Shown here one piece after another: positions 53,927 to 63,135 of a stretch of DNA of 64,000 nucleotides. This DNA is from CAWKKW01 sp963850345. GTDB lineage: Bacteria; Acidobacteriota; Terriglobia; Terriglobales; Acidobacteriaceae. Within the stretch, counting starts at the first letter, position 1, and each line of letters starts with the position of its first letter. The notes under the pieces are model-generated. The model saw nothing but the letters and a program-made list of their open reading frames with translations, made no database searches and was not told the DNA's origin. The stretch spans positions 744,001-808,000 of the forward strand of contig CAWKKW010000002.1 in NCBI GenBank assembly GCA_963850345.1. The letters run 5' to 3'. The position numbers were made by a program, and so were the translations under genes.

Positions 53927-54985
53927 TTAGTCGCTGGCTTTCACTGCGTTCCACACTTCGGTGTACTTCGCCCGCCTCGGCACGTCCTGCCAGAAGATGA
54001 TGTGCTTCTGATACGCATCTACGTCATCCAGGTGCAGGCTATGCTGCTGGTCTTTGCTCATGAGTGCAGCGGCCTGCGGGTTTGCCGGGGTATAGCCAGT
54101 CACGTCGCTCAACTGCTTTTGTGCCTGAGCCGAGATCATGTAGTTGATGAAGGCGTAAGCCAGCTCCTTGTTCTCGCTGGTACTGGTGATCATGAGGTGG
54201 TCGATCCAGCCGGTCGTTCGTTCGCGCGGAATCGTCTCGCCGATCGGATACCCCGCCTTTTTGAGCAGGTTCGTCATAAGAGGCCAACCCATCGCAGCGA
54301 CAACCTCGTGCCCCTGAAAGAGGCTGGTCAAATCTCCGCCGCTCGTCCACATCTTGCGAATGTTCGGCTTCAACGCGATCAGCTTCTGCTTCACCTGTTC
54401 CAGTTGCGTGTCGTTCAGGTGATAAATCGCGTTCGGATCTTCCCGGTCGAACCCGAGCACCTGCGCCGCCATATACACGGTCGACAAGTCGTCCCACACC
54501 GAGATCTTCCCTTTCAGCTTCGGGTCCCACAGTGCCGACCACGACGCAGGTGGCGCGGTAAAGTAGGTCGTGTCATACAGCAGCGGATTCGGTCCCCACG
54601 TCAGCGGAACTCCGTACACCTTCGCTCCGTCTTTCACCAGCGGAAGGGACGTCAGTTGCGGAGACAGCTGCGCGTAGTTCCCCACCTTGGCAAGATCGAT
54701 GGGTGCGATCAGACCTGAATGGGCCAGCATGCTTGCCACATCGCTTGAGGGCGAGATCACGTCGTAGTTCGACGAGGCTCCTCCGCGAAGCTTTCCTACG
54801 AGCTCGTCGCTGGTGCCCATATAGGCAGCGTTGACTTTGCAGTCACAGGTCTTCTCGAATCCCTGGATAAACGAGGGATCCGCATAACCCTCCCAGACCA
54901 GCAGGTTCAACGTGGGAGCAGCTTTCTTGCATCCGGCCACGATGGTCAGGCATGCCACACAAACCAGGAAGGCGAATCGCTTCAT
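53927..54985 (-). CDS. potD: Polyamine-binding lipoprotein PotD-like
   Basis: The 352-residue protein has a lipoprotein signal (MKRFAFLVCVACLTIVAGC) and the PotD fold: LNLLVWEGYADPSFIQGFEK, DVISPSSDVASMLAHSGLI, LTWGPNPLLYDTTYF, SVWDDLSTVYMAAQVLG, and GWIDHLMITSTSENKELAYA. Binding residues for polyamine amines lie in these loops by family analogy, with Trp/Tyr and Asp/Glu side chains. It catches the substrate outside the membrane for PotABC. It is the first gene of the leftward operon. Confidence 0.85.
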   Translation of the reverse strand: MKRFAFLVCVACLTIVAGCKKAAPTLNLLVWEGYADPSFIQGFEKTCDCKVNAAYMGTSDELVGKLRGGASSNYDVISPSSDVASMLAHSGLIAPIDLAKVGNYAQLSPQLTSLPLVKDGAKVYGVPLTWGPNPLLYDTTYFTAPPASWSALWDPKLKGKISVWDDLSTVYMAAQVLGFDREDPNAIYHLNDTQLEQVKQKLIALKPNIRKMWTSGGDLTSLFQGHEVVAAMGWPLMTNLLKKAGYPIGETIPRERTTGWIDHLMITSTSENKELAYAFINYMISAQAQKQLSDVTGYTPANPQAAALMSKDQQHSLHLDDVDAYQKHIIFWQDVPRRAKYTEVWNAVKASD

Positions 54986-55679
54986 GCCACGGGCTCTCGT
55001 GTAAGTCTGCAGTGTCTAAGAACGTTTGCCAACCGTGCACAGCAGTTGGAAGTTGATGCCGAGGGTCGCCGGTCCGTCCTGCTCACCCGTGCAAATCGAA
55101 TGCTACTCCGGCTGTCGATATCCCACGCGGTCTGCTCTCGGCCGTATCAGGAGGAATTACCGTCAACTCAGCCTCAGCTCCGGTGCACCTCGGCGTGTCA
55201 CTTGACATTGGGGCTAAAATTCACTAAGTTCTGCAAAATTACTACAAGGTTTTTGGTCTGGCAATGTCTTTCCTCCTCAGACCTAGGGCCTGACTCAGAG
55301 ATGCTCGGTACAGCGTCATTTTCCAAGCGTCTCCCGCCCCTCGTAATCGGCGGCATCGCTGTTAGCTTAAACTGAAGGCTGTGTAGAGGAGTTCCAGGTT
55401 GCAAAGTGTTTCGCACATCGATGAAGCCGCTCGACTCGCGCGCTCGCCCCAGGTGCGAACCTTCAGCTCAGCTTCTTCGACACCGCCTAATTCGGCGCCG
55501 AAATACGCCAGCCGAGGAACGGCTCCCAGTGTGCCTGGCACCTTCTGCCGTCTGCGCTGGTTCCTTCGCTACGCGCGTGGTGAATCGCGACTGTGCTCGG
55601 CAAGCGCCTAGGGCAAACAGTTCCATCCGCATCCCGCGGGTGCCTCATTCACACTCGACTTATAAAGGAATAGGACGCT
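54986..55679. promoter_or_regulatory. Divergent control region of polyamine operons
   Basis: About 690 bases between the leftward pot operon and the rightward aminotransferase operon. One candidate forward promoter is TTGACA (55202-55207) and, 17 bases on, TAAGTT (55225-55230), weak at -10. No gene could be supported. Operator sites of the MerR-XRE-cupin regulator are expected here. Confidence 0.4.
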
Positions 55680-57050
55680 ATGCACCAGTTACTCGAGAAG
55701 GAACTTGCTACTTTTGAGGCGCGTACACCCTCATCGCGAGCCGCACTGAAGAAAGCCGAACCACGCCTGCCGCTGGGTGTTGCCAGCAACTTTCGCAGCT
55801 ACGAGCCGTGGCCACTCTTTGTAAAGGACGCAAAGGGCGCGCACATTCACGATTTGGATGGCCATGAATACATCGACTTCAACCTTTGCTTCGGCGCTCT
55901 CATGGCCGGCCACTGTCACCCGGCAGTCGTTAAAGCCGTGCAGGAGCGTCTCGAGATCGGCACCATGTACGGCATGCCGCATACGCTCGAGTACGAACTT
56001 GCGGAGGAGATCTGCCAGCGCTTCCCCGTGGAACAGGTTCGCTTCGGCAGCAGCGGCACCGAGGTTACGATGCATGCCATTCGCCTGGCACGCGGATTTA
56101 CCGGACGCGACAAGATCATCAAGATGGAAGGCGGCTACCATGGCGTGCACAACGACGTGCTGGTAAGCATGAAGCCGGCAGCGAGCCTGTACGGACCACC
56201 TGATCATCCAACCCAGGTTCCCGCAGGAGGAGGTATCCCTGTCGATTCGCTAAAGAACACGCTGATCGCGCAGTTCAACGACTTAGAAGCAGTGAAGCGG
56301 CTCTTTGCAGAAAACCCCGGACAGATCGCCGCCATTATCCTCGAACCGATCATGATGAACATCGGCATCTGCATGCCGGAGTCGGGCTACCTCGAAGGCC
56401 TGCGAGACATCTGCACGAAAGAAGGCGCGCTGCTCATCTTTGACGAAGTGAAGACCGGCGCAAAACTGGGTCCGGGCGGCGCCTGTGAATACTTCAACAT
56501 CAAAGCCGACTTAGTAACTCTAGCTAAGTCCATCGGCGGCGGTTTTCCCCTGGCGGCGTTCGCCTCCTCGAAGGCAGTCATGGACATGATCGCCCAGCAG
56601 AAGGTCTTCCACGCCGGCACGTATGCCACGAACCCGCTGGTTATGGCCGCCGGTATAGCAACATTCCGCGAAGTACTTACTCCCGCCGGCTATGCGCACA
56701 TCGCCAAGATTAGCGATGCCCTGGTAAGTGGCTATCGGCAGATACTCTCCACGACCAGCCTCGAGGCCTACGTCGACTGCGCTGGCGCGAATGGTGCGCT
56801 GCTCCTCTATCCGAAAAAGATCCGGAACTACCGTGAATGGCTCGCGGTCGACCCCGACCTGTGGAGACTCTATTGGTTTGGCATGCTCAACCAGGGAGTC
56901 ATGGCGCAACCGTTCTGGTGGGATGAGCAATGGACGATCTCCGTCGCGCACACCATGCAAGACGTGGATAAGCACCTCTCCGCGTTTGAGAAGATCGCTC
57001 CGGCACTTGCGCAAGCACAGGAAGAAACGGCAGTTCAAGCGGTCAACTAA
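55680..57050 (+). CDS. Class-III aminotransferase (glutamate-1-semialdehyde-like)
   Basis: The 456-residue PLP enzyme has fold type I marks: LPLGVASNFRSYEPWPLF, GSSGTEVTMHAIRLARGFTG, GGYHGVHNDVLV, LLIFDEVKTG and the PLP Lys in LVTLAKSIGGGFPLAAF. It resembles glutamate-1-semialdehyde aminomutase-type enzymes more than GabT, but heme-biosynthesis use is unlikely because it sits in an amine-degradation operon. A 12-base gap leads to the permease gene. The substrate may be a polyamine-derived amine or beta-alanine. It shares the operon with permease, aldehyde dehydrogenase and GabT-like aminotransferase. Confidence 0.85.
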   Translation: MHQLLEKELATFEARTPSSRAALKKAEPRLPLGVASNFRSYEPWPLFVKDAKGAHIHDLDGHEYIDFNLCFGALMAGHCHPAVVKAVQERLEIGTMYGMPHTLEYELAEEICQRFPVEQVRFGSSGTEVTMHAIRLARGFTGRDKIIKMEGGYHGVHNDVLVSMKPAASLYGPPDHPTQVPAGGGIPVDSLKNTLIAQFNDLEAVKRLFAENPGQIAAIILEPIMMNIGICMPESGYLEGLRDICTKEGALLIFDEVKTGAKLGPGGACEYFNIKADLVTLAKSIGGGFPLAAFASSKAVMDMIAQQKVFHAGTYATNPLVMAAGIATFREVLTPAGYAHIAKISDALVSGYRQILSTTSLEAYVDCAGANGALLLYPKKIRNYREWLAVDPDLWRLYWFGMLNQGVMAQPFWWDEQWTISVAHTMQDVDKHLSAFEKIAPALAQAQEETAVQAVN

Positions 57051-57062
57051 CCGGAGGCCGCA

Positions 57063-58508
57063 TTGGCCAAGTCCTTCTCTGCAGGCAGCCACACGCCAGG
57101 TCTTAAGCGCGTTCTCGGGCGGCGAGACCTGGTGCTGCTGTTTGTCGTGGCGGTGGCAAATCTGAACATGGTGCCGCCGATCGCGGCCTCAGGATCGGTC
57201 ACCATCTGGCTCTGGGTTCTGGCGCTGGTTTTTTTCTTCTGGCCTCAAGGCGCAGCGGTCACCGAGTTAGCGCAGAAATGGCCCGGCGAAGGTGGTATCT
57301 ATCTTTGGGCTAAGAAGAGTTTCGGCGAGGAACATGGCTTTCTCGCTGGCTGGTGTTACTGGCTGTCTAACGTCTTCTATCTTCCCACGGTGGTCCTGTC
57401 GTGCGTAGGCGTTGGCGTCTATGTAGCTGGCCCGCAGATCCAGAAGCTTGCGGACAGCCCGCTCTTCACAGCAACTACCTCGATCGGCATTATCCTCTTC
57501 TTGCTAGCACTAAACATCCGCGGCCTCGAGCTAGGTAAGTGGATCAATAACTTAGGAGGCATTGGGACGATCGGTGGTGCGGCCATCGTCTGCCTGCTCG
57601 CATGGCTCACCCTTCACCGCCACGGGAGCGCTCTTCATGTCTCACAACTCAGGCATGTTCCTCATGATTGGCGTTTGTTTGCTGCCTTCGGCACCATTTG
57701 CTATAGCCTCATTGGACTCGACCTCGCCTCCATCATGGGCGACGAGATACGCGATCCGAAGCGCAATCTACCCGTTGCTATCTTCTGGGGTGGAGTCGCG
57801 GCTGGACTTATCTATCTCGGCACAACCGTTTCGATGCTCATTGCCATGCCGCAACAGGATATCGGAATACTCTCTGGCATCTTACAGGCAATCAACAAGA
57901 TGGCTGCCACTACCGGGTTACTCGGGTTAGTCGCGCCGCTCGCGCTGCTTGAGTGCCTCTCGATTCTGGGGACCGCCTCGGCATGGTTCAGCGGTGCAGC
58001 GCGGCTGCCATTTGTCGCCGGCATTGATCGATACCTGCCTGCTGTGATCGGCAGAGTGCATCCAAAGTATCGAACTCCCCATATCAGTCTCATTCTCTTC
58101 GCAGTTTTATCCTCGCTCCTCATTGGCATGAGTTACCTGGGTGTCTCCGTCGGCGAAGCCTATCTGACCTTGCTTGATCTTGCGGTCATCCTGCAACTGC
58201 TGCCTTCGTGCTACATGTTCATTGCGCTGCTGAAACATACCCTCGCACCCGATGCCGAGTTGAACGCAAGTAAGCCCTATCTGCTTTTGAACGCGATCTC
58301 GGGCCTCTTGGCTACGGCGGTTGGGCTGATCGTCGCCTTCATCCCAGCGAGGCAGGTAACGTCCATCTGGTTATTTGAAGTCAAACTGCTCATCGCCTGC
58401 TGTCTCGTTTTCGGGTCGGCCTATTTCTTTTACCGGCGATCCCTGCGTGCCGCGCCAGCAAGTGGAATGCTGCCTGTTCTCGAAGCGAATTCAACCGAAC
58501 GCCTGTAG
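57063..58508 (+). CDS. APC-superfamily amino-acid/polyamine permease
   Basis: TTG 57063 has GGAGG five bases upstream and gives 481 residues with about twelve membrane segments. The opening GRRDLVLLFVVAVANLNMVP and GEGGIYLWAKKSFGEEHGFL are characteristic of the APC family. Members include putrescine importer PuuP and amino-acid exchangers. Here it could take up putrescine, GABA or aminoaldehyde-derived acids; this is inference from the operon. A Gly-rich helix 1 is partly replaced, so the exact ligand cannot be read. Confidence 0.85.
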   Translation: MAKSFSAGSHTPGLKRVLGRRDLVLLFVVAVANLNMVPPIAASGSVTIWLWVLALVFFFWPQGAAVTELAQKWPGEGGIYLWAKKSFGEEHGFLAGWCYWLSNVFYLPTVVLSCVGVGVYVAGPQIQKLADSPLFTATTSIGIILFLLALNIRGLELGKWINNLGGIGTIGGAAIVCLLAWLTLHRHGSALHVSQLRHVPHDWRLFAAFGTICYSLIGLDLASIMGDEIRDPKRNLPVAIFWGGVAAGLIYLGTTVSMLIAMPQQDIGILSGILQAINKMAATTGLLGLVAPLALLECLSILGTASAWFSGAARLPFVAGIDRYLPAVIGRVHPKYRTPHISLILFAVLSSLLIGMSYLGVSVGEAYLTLLDLAVILQLLPSCYMFIALLKHTLAPDAELNASKPYLLLNAISGLLATAVGLIVAFIPARQVTSIWLFEVKLLIACCLVFGSAYFFYRRSLRAAPASGMLPVLEANSTERL

Positions 58509-58519
58509 GAGTTATTTGT

Positions 58520-60001
58520 ATGTCTAAACTGCAGTCCAAAACCGTACTTCGGCAGCCCATGTTCGTGGATGGTGCATGGGCAGAATCCAGCACCGATACA
58601 TGGATTCCGGTTTACGACCCGTCTACTGAGGAAGAGATCGCACAAGTCCCAGAGGCGTCCATAGCTGACGTAGACTCTGCGGTTGTGGCGGCTCGCCGTG
58701 CGTTTGATGAGGATGGGTGGCCACAAACTACAGCCCAGGAGCGAGGCCGCATTCTTTTCCGCATTGCGGACAAGCTTCGCTCCGAAGCAGATGAATTGAC
58801 GCAGCTGGAGTCTCGCAACAGTGGGAAGCCGATTGTTGAGGCCGAGTACGACATCGCGGATGCCGCCACCTGCTTTGAATACTACGGTGGTCTAGCGACG
58901 AAGATTACCGGAGCTGTCAATCCCGTTCCCGATAATGCTTTGAGCCTCACTCTGAAAGAGCCGGTCGGAGTGGCCGGTCAGATCATCCCATGGAACTACC
59001 CTCTCCTGATGGCGGCGTGGAAACTGGCTCCAGCTCTTGCCGCTGGCTGCACCTGTGTTCTCAAGCCCGCTGAGCAGACGCCTCTTACGATTCTCAAGTT
59101 AGCAGGCTGGTTCTCGGAGTTAGGAGTGCCGAAAGGAGTTATTAACGTCATCACAGGCTACGGCGAGACGGCAGGGGCAGCGATCGTCTCTCATCCTGGC
59201 GTAGATAAGATCGCCTTCACCGGTAGCCCATCTGTTGGTAAAGCCATCATGCGCTCGGCTGCGGATAGCCTCAAGCGCGTAACTCTGGAGCTGGGCGGCA
59301 AATCTCCCAACATCTTCTTTGCCGATGCCGATTTTGAAGCAGCCATTGACGGCGCACTCTTTGGCGTTTTCATTAACCAAGGGGAAGTCTGTTCTTCGGG
59401 CAGCCGAATTCTAGTCGAGAGATCGATCTATTCGAAATTCGTGGAGGCCATGACGGAGAAAGCCAAATCCATCCTTGTGGGTCGGCCACTCGATCGCGGT
59501 ACTAAGATGGGACCTCTGGTTAGCCGTGAGCAATACGATCGGGTTCGCACTTATCAGGAGTTAGGAAAATCAGAGGCAAAGATTGCCATCGGAGGTGAGC
59601 GCGCGCCAGGTTTCGATCGCGGCTACTACGTTCAGCCAACCATTTTCTATGACGTCAGCAACCAGGCCCGCATCGCGCGTGAGGAGATCTTTGGTCCAGT
59701 CGCAGCTGTCATCCCGTTTGAGGACGAGAGAGACGCACTTACAATTGCGAACGATAGCCCATTCGGACTCGCCGCAGCCGTGTGGTCTCGAGACATCTAC
59801 CGCGCGCTTCGAATGGTGAAATCAATCCGCGCCGGAATCGTTTGGGTCAATCACATGCAACCTACCTATGTAGAAGCGCCCTGGGGTGGTTACAAGCAAT
59901 CCGGTTTCGGTCGAGAACTCGGCATACACGGTGTCGATGAGTATCTCGAGACCAAGCAGGTCCACATCAACCTGAACGAACAGCCGATCGGTTGGTACTG
60001 A
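58520..60001 (+). CDS. NAD-type aldehyde dehydrogenase, aminoaldehyde-like
   Basis: The 493-residue enzyme has the ALDH marks: PWNYPLLMAAWKLAPALAAG, the cofactor site FTGSPSVGKAIM, catalytic Glu in TLELGGKSPN, catalytic Cys in NQGEVCSSGSR and the closing EAPWGGYKQSGFGRELG. It is closest in feel to betaine- or gamma-aminobutyraldehyde dehydrogenases, which oxidise 4-aminobutanal to GABA (or 3-aminopropanal to beta-alanine). AGGAG eight bases before the ATG supports the start. It is followed by GabT with a four-base gap. Activity on these aldehydes is inferred. Confidence 0.88.
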   Translation: MSKLQSKTVLRQPMFVDGAWAESSTDTWIPVYDPSTEEEIAQVPEASIADVDSAVVAARRAFDEDGWPQTTAQERGRILFRIADKLRSEADELTQLESRNSGKPIVEAEYDIADAATCFEYYGGLATKITGAVNPVPDNALSLTLKEPVGVAGQIIPWNYPLLMAAWKLAPALAAGCTCVLKPAEQTPLTILKLAGWFSELGVPKGVINVITGYGETAGAAIVSHPGVDKIAFTGSPSVGKAIMRSAADSLKRVTLELGGKSPNIFFADADFEAAIDGALFGVFINQGEVCSSGSRILVERSIYSKFVEAMTEKAKSILVGRPLDRGTKMGPLVSREQYDRVRTYQELGKSEAKIAIGGERAPGFDRGYYVQPTIFYDVSNQARIAREEIFGPVAAVIPFEDERDALTIANDSPFGLAAAVWSRDIYRALRMVKSIRAGIVWVNHMQPTYVEAPWGGYKQSGFGRELGIHGVDEYLETKQVHINLNEQPIGWY

Positions 60002-60005
60002 GTCC

Positions 60006-61367
60006 ATGTCAAAAATCAAAATCAAGACTGAAATTCCGGGACCCCACTCTCTTGCTTGGATGGAACGCAGGGTCGCGGCCATTCCCAGAGGTGTTTACGC
60101 GTCCACTCCCTTGTTTGTCCGACACGCGGAAGGCGCCTGGCTTGAGGATCTGGACGGGAACCGCCTGCTCGACTTTGCCGGTGGCATTGGCTGTGTCAAC
60201 GTCGGACACCGTCATCCGGGCGTGGTCGCGGCGATCAAGAAGCAGGCAGATGCGTTTCTCCATCTATGCTTCCAGGTTACAGGCTACGAGAGTTATGTCG
60301 AGTTAGCGGAGCAATTAAATCGACTTACTCCGGGTAGCTTCCCCAAGAAGACACTGCTGGTCAACAGTGGAGCAGAGGCGGTCGAAAACGCCGTCAAGAT
60401 CGCCCGCAGTCATACCCATCGCAGCGCAGTCCTTTGCTTTGAAGACGCCTTCCACGGCCGGACAATGCTGGGAATGACGATGACCAGCAAGACCCATCCC
60501 TATAAGGAAGGCTTCGGTCCCTTTCTCTCAGATGTGTACCGGATTCCGTTTGGAGTCCCGGCGAACTCGCGGCTCGACTCGTCTCCCCGGCCCACGACTG
60601 CCGACTTTCACGCCATGTTAGAAGATATCTTCCGGCGCGTGGTATCGGCCGACGCCGTCGCTGCTGCCGTAGTGGAACCGATTCTCGGAGAAGGTGGCTT
60701 CGTGGTTCCGCCTGAAGGCTTTCTCACGGTGATAGCTGAGGTGTGCCGCAAGTATGGCATTGTCTTCGTTGCGGACGAAGTGCAGACCGGCTTCGGCCGT
60801 ACTGGTTCCCTTTTCGCATCGACGCAATTTGGTATAGAACCCGATCTGATTCTTACGGCTAAGTCTCTCGCCGGCGGCTTACCCCTCGCGGCTATTACCG
60901 GACGCGCTGAGATCATGGATGCACCTGGGCCGGGCGGCCTTGGCGGAACCTTTGGAGGCAATCCCGCTTCGTGTGTGGCGGCTCTGGCCGTGATCAAAGC
61001 ATTTGAAGATGGCCACCTTCTCAGCCGTGCTAATTCGCTTGGCTCACAGTTCAGGAAGCGTGCGCTTAGCTGGTTGAACCATTATCCCTTCATCGCAGAG
61101 GTGCGCGGCCTTGGTGCAATGCAGGCAATTGAGTTCGTCTACCCGGAATCGCGCCAACCGTGCTCGATTGCGACGAAGAAGATTATCCGCTACTGTCTTG
61201 AGCACGGGGTGCTCGTACTGGGCGCAGGCACCCACGACAACGTCATTCGGCTTCTAATGCCGCTAGTGATGACGGACGAAGAACTCGCCGACGGCATGGC
61301 CGTGATGGAAAGCGCTCTGGAGGTTGCGTCTCGCGAGTTAGGGGTGCTGGAGGTAACATCGAGTTAG
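60006..61367 (+). CDS. gabT: 4-aminobutyrate-aminotransferase-like enzyme
   Basis: The 453-residue PLP enzyme follows the GabT pattern: AIPRGVYASTPLFVRHAEG, DFAGGIGCVNVGHRHP, LLVNSGAEAVENAVKIAR, FVADEVQTGFGRTG and the PLP Lys in LILTAKSLAGGLPLAAI, then GGTFGGNPASCVAALAVI. It would convert GABA to succinate semialdehyde with 2-oxoglutarate; many homologues also use beta-alanine or delta-aminovalerate. It is the last gene of the rightward operon. Succinate-semialdehyde dehydrogenase is not in the window as a separate gene. Confidence 0.9.
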   Translation: MSKIKIKTEIPGPHSLAWMERRVAAIPRGVYASTPLFVRHAEGAWLEDLDGNRLLDFAGGIGCVNVGHRHPGVVAAIKKQADAFLHLCFQVTGYESYVELAEQLNRLTPGSFPKKTLLVNSGAEAVENAVKIARSHTHRSAVLCFEDAFHGRTMLGMTMTSKTHPYKEGFGPFLSDVYRIPFGVPANSRLDSSPRPTTADFHAMLEDIFRRVVSADAVAAAVVEPILGEGGFVVPPEGFLTVIAEVCRKYGIVFVADEVQTGFGRTGSLFASTQFGIEPDLILTAKSLAGGLPLAAITGRAEIMDAPGPGGLGGTFGGNPASCVAALAVIKAFEDGHLLSRANSLGSQFRKRALSWLNHYPFIAEVRGLGAMQAIEFVYPESRQPCSIATKKIIRYCLEHGVLVLGAGTHDNVIRLLMPLVMTDEELADGMAVMESALEVASRELGVLEVTSS

Positions 61368-61368
61368 C

Positions 61369-61409
61369 CCGCAGAAAGGTCTTGGGCTCAAGCGACCGGA
61401 TTTCTGCGG
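61369..61409. terminator. Bidirectional hairpin between gabT and mmsA
   Basis: CCGCAGAAA (61369-61377) pairs perfectly with TTTCTGCGG (61401-61409); an inner GGTC/GACC stem and a smaller stem sit inside. Located between the convergent stop codons. A and T runs at the stem base are short, so termination may occur in both directions. Confidence 0.65.
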
Positions 61410-61426
61410 ACCGGCTCCTGATAACT

Positions 61427-62917
61427 TCAGAATTTGCGTGAATGCTCACGAGCCCAACGCTCCACTACTACCTTCTTTTCTGTATAGAACTCAACTGCAT
61501 CTCTCCCCTGAGCATGAACGACGCCAAAGAAGCTATCCTTCCACCCGCTGAATGGAAAATAGGCCATGGGAGCCGCAACGCCGATATTGATCCCGATGTT
61601 CCCGGCCGGTGCTTCATTTCGAAAGCGACGCGCAGCCGATCCGCTGGATGTAAACAACGACGCCTGGTTGCCATATCGACTCTTTTCAAGGACCGCAAAC
61701 GCTTCGTCCAGATCGTTCGCATGAACCAGGCTCAATACCGGTCCAAAAATTTCTGTGTCGACTAACTCGCTTTCGGCTGGCAGACCATCCAAAATGGTCG
61801 GCCTGAGAAAGCTCCCCTTCTCGTATCGAGCATCTTCCAGCTTTCTTCCATCCAGCAGGGCTTTGGCTCCGTCCTTTTCACCTTGCCTAATAAGTCCCTC
61901 GATGCGTGACTTACTCTGCTTGGAGATTACTGGTCCCATCTGAACGCCCGAATCGAGTCCATTTCCTACGCGCAATGCGGCTGCGTTATCGGTAATTGCT
62001 TCCCGAAAGGTCTTACTGGCTTCGCCGATCGTCACAGCAACCGAGACAGCGAGACAACGCTGGCCTGCGCATCCAAACGCGCTATCGCTGATAATCTGTG
62101 TGGCTGATGCCATATCTGCATCCGGCAGCACGATCACGTGATTCTTGGCGCCGCCCTGGCACTGCGCGCGCTTACCCTGCGCGCTGGCACGAGCGTACAC
62201 CGCACGAGCGACCGGCGTTGAACCAACGAAGCTGATGGCTCGCACCTTCGGGTGATCGACTAGGGCCTCGACTGCCTCGATGCCACCATTCACCAGGTTA
62301 GCCACTCCAGCCGGGAGACCCGTCTTCTCAAGTAGCTCGAACGCCCGCTTCATCGTCAGCGGAACTCGCTCGGACGGTTTGAGCACCAGCGTGTTTCCTG
62401 TCGCGATTGCATAGGGCAGAAACCAGAACGGAATCATTCCCGGGAAATTTGAAGGTGTAATTACGCCCACCACACCGAGTGGCTGCCGAATCATGATTTC
62501 ATCGATACCGCGCGCTACGTCTTCGAGGTTGTAGCCCTGCATCATCATCGGAATGCCGCAAGCTACCTCCACATTTTCAATAGCGCGGCGCAGCTCGGCC
62601 TTAGCCTCGGTGAATGTCTTTCCGTTCTCGATCGTGATAATGCGACTTAGCTCGTCCAGGTGTTCCTCGAGCAGCGCTTTCAGCTTGAACAGGGGCTGGA
62701 TGCGATCCTCGGGCGGGGTTCGACGCCACTCGGGGAATGCCGCGGCCGCTGCTTCCACGGCTCTCGCGATATCTTTGGCGCCACCCATGGGTACGGCCGC
62801 AATGGCTTCTCCCGTTGCGGGGTTGATAATCTCCCGCGTGTCGGGTGCGAATGAGTTCTCCCACTTGCCGTCGATGAAGTTAGGAACCGTTCCAATCTGC
62901 ACTTCCGCCATGCCCAT
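61427..62917 (-). CDS. mmsA: Methylmalonate/malonate-semialdehyde dehydrogenase MmsA-like
   Basis: ATG 62917 follows GAGGT by six bases and gives 496 residues. It shows the MmsA subset of the ALDH family: IGTVPNFIDGKWENSFAPDT, CGIPMMMQGYNLEDVARGID, ITPSNFPGMIPFWFLPYAIA, FVGSTPVARAVY, catalytic Cys in CAGQRCLAVSVAV and FPFSGWKDSFFG. The CoA-dependent reaction takes malonate semialdehyde to acetyl-CoA and methylmalonate semialdehyde to propionyl-CoA. In this cluster, 3-aminopropanal from spermidine would give beta-alanine and then malonate semialdehyde, which this enzyme could finish. That step is inferred from position. Confidence 0.88.
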   Translation of the reverse strand: MGMAEVQIGTVPNFIDGKWENSFAPDTREIINPATGEAIAAVPMGGAKDIARAVEAAAAAFPEWRRTPPEDRIQPLFKLKALLEEHLDELSRIITIENGKTFTEAKAELRRAIENVEVACGIPMMMQGYNLEDVARGIDEIMIRQPLGVVGVITPSNFPGMIPFWFLPYAIATGNTLVLKPSERVPLTMKRAFELLEKTGLPAGVANLVNGGIEAVEALVDHPKVRAISFVGSTPVARAVYARASAQGKRAQCQGGAKNHVIVLPDADMASATQIISDSAFGCAGQRCLAVSVAVTIGEASKTFREAITDNAAALRVGNGLDSGVQMGPVISKQSKSRIEGLIRQGEKDGAKALLDGRKLEDARYEKGSFLRPTILDGLPAESELVDTEIFGPVLSLVHANDLDEAFAVLEKSRYGNQASLFTSSGSAARRFRNEAPAGNIGINIGVAAPMAYFPFSGWKDSFFGVVHAQGRDAVEFYTEKKVVVERWAREHSRKF

Positions 62918-63135
62918 GGACTTACCTCGCTTTGATCTCGCGGCAAAGATAGCCGCCGCTTCGCCATTCAAACGGAGAGCCTACATTCTATCCGCAAAGC
63001 TTGCTCCCGTTGCGCATGAAGAATCGTGCTACCGCCCGCACAATAAGCGGCTCCGCTAAGCAGGGGTCCACCGGAAATCCGGACTTCCGAGATCTGCGCA
63101 ATCACTGTAGTATCTAAAATCGTCAATCTTGAGCT
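62918..63135. promoter_or_regulatory. Divergent promoter region with short palindromes
   Basis: 218 bases between mmsA and the regulator gene. Two short dyads, AGCGG-CT-CCGCT (63046-63057) and CCGGA-AA-TCCGG (63071-63082), lie close together and could be sites for the dual-HTH regulator. No promoter box was certain. Confidence 0.4.

Noticed and set aside
53849..54718. 289-codon plus-strand frame
   Set aside because: Antisense to potD and potA, both with full family patterns.
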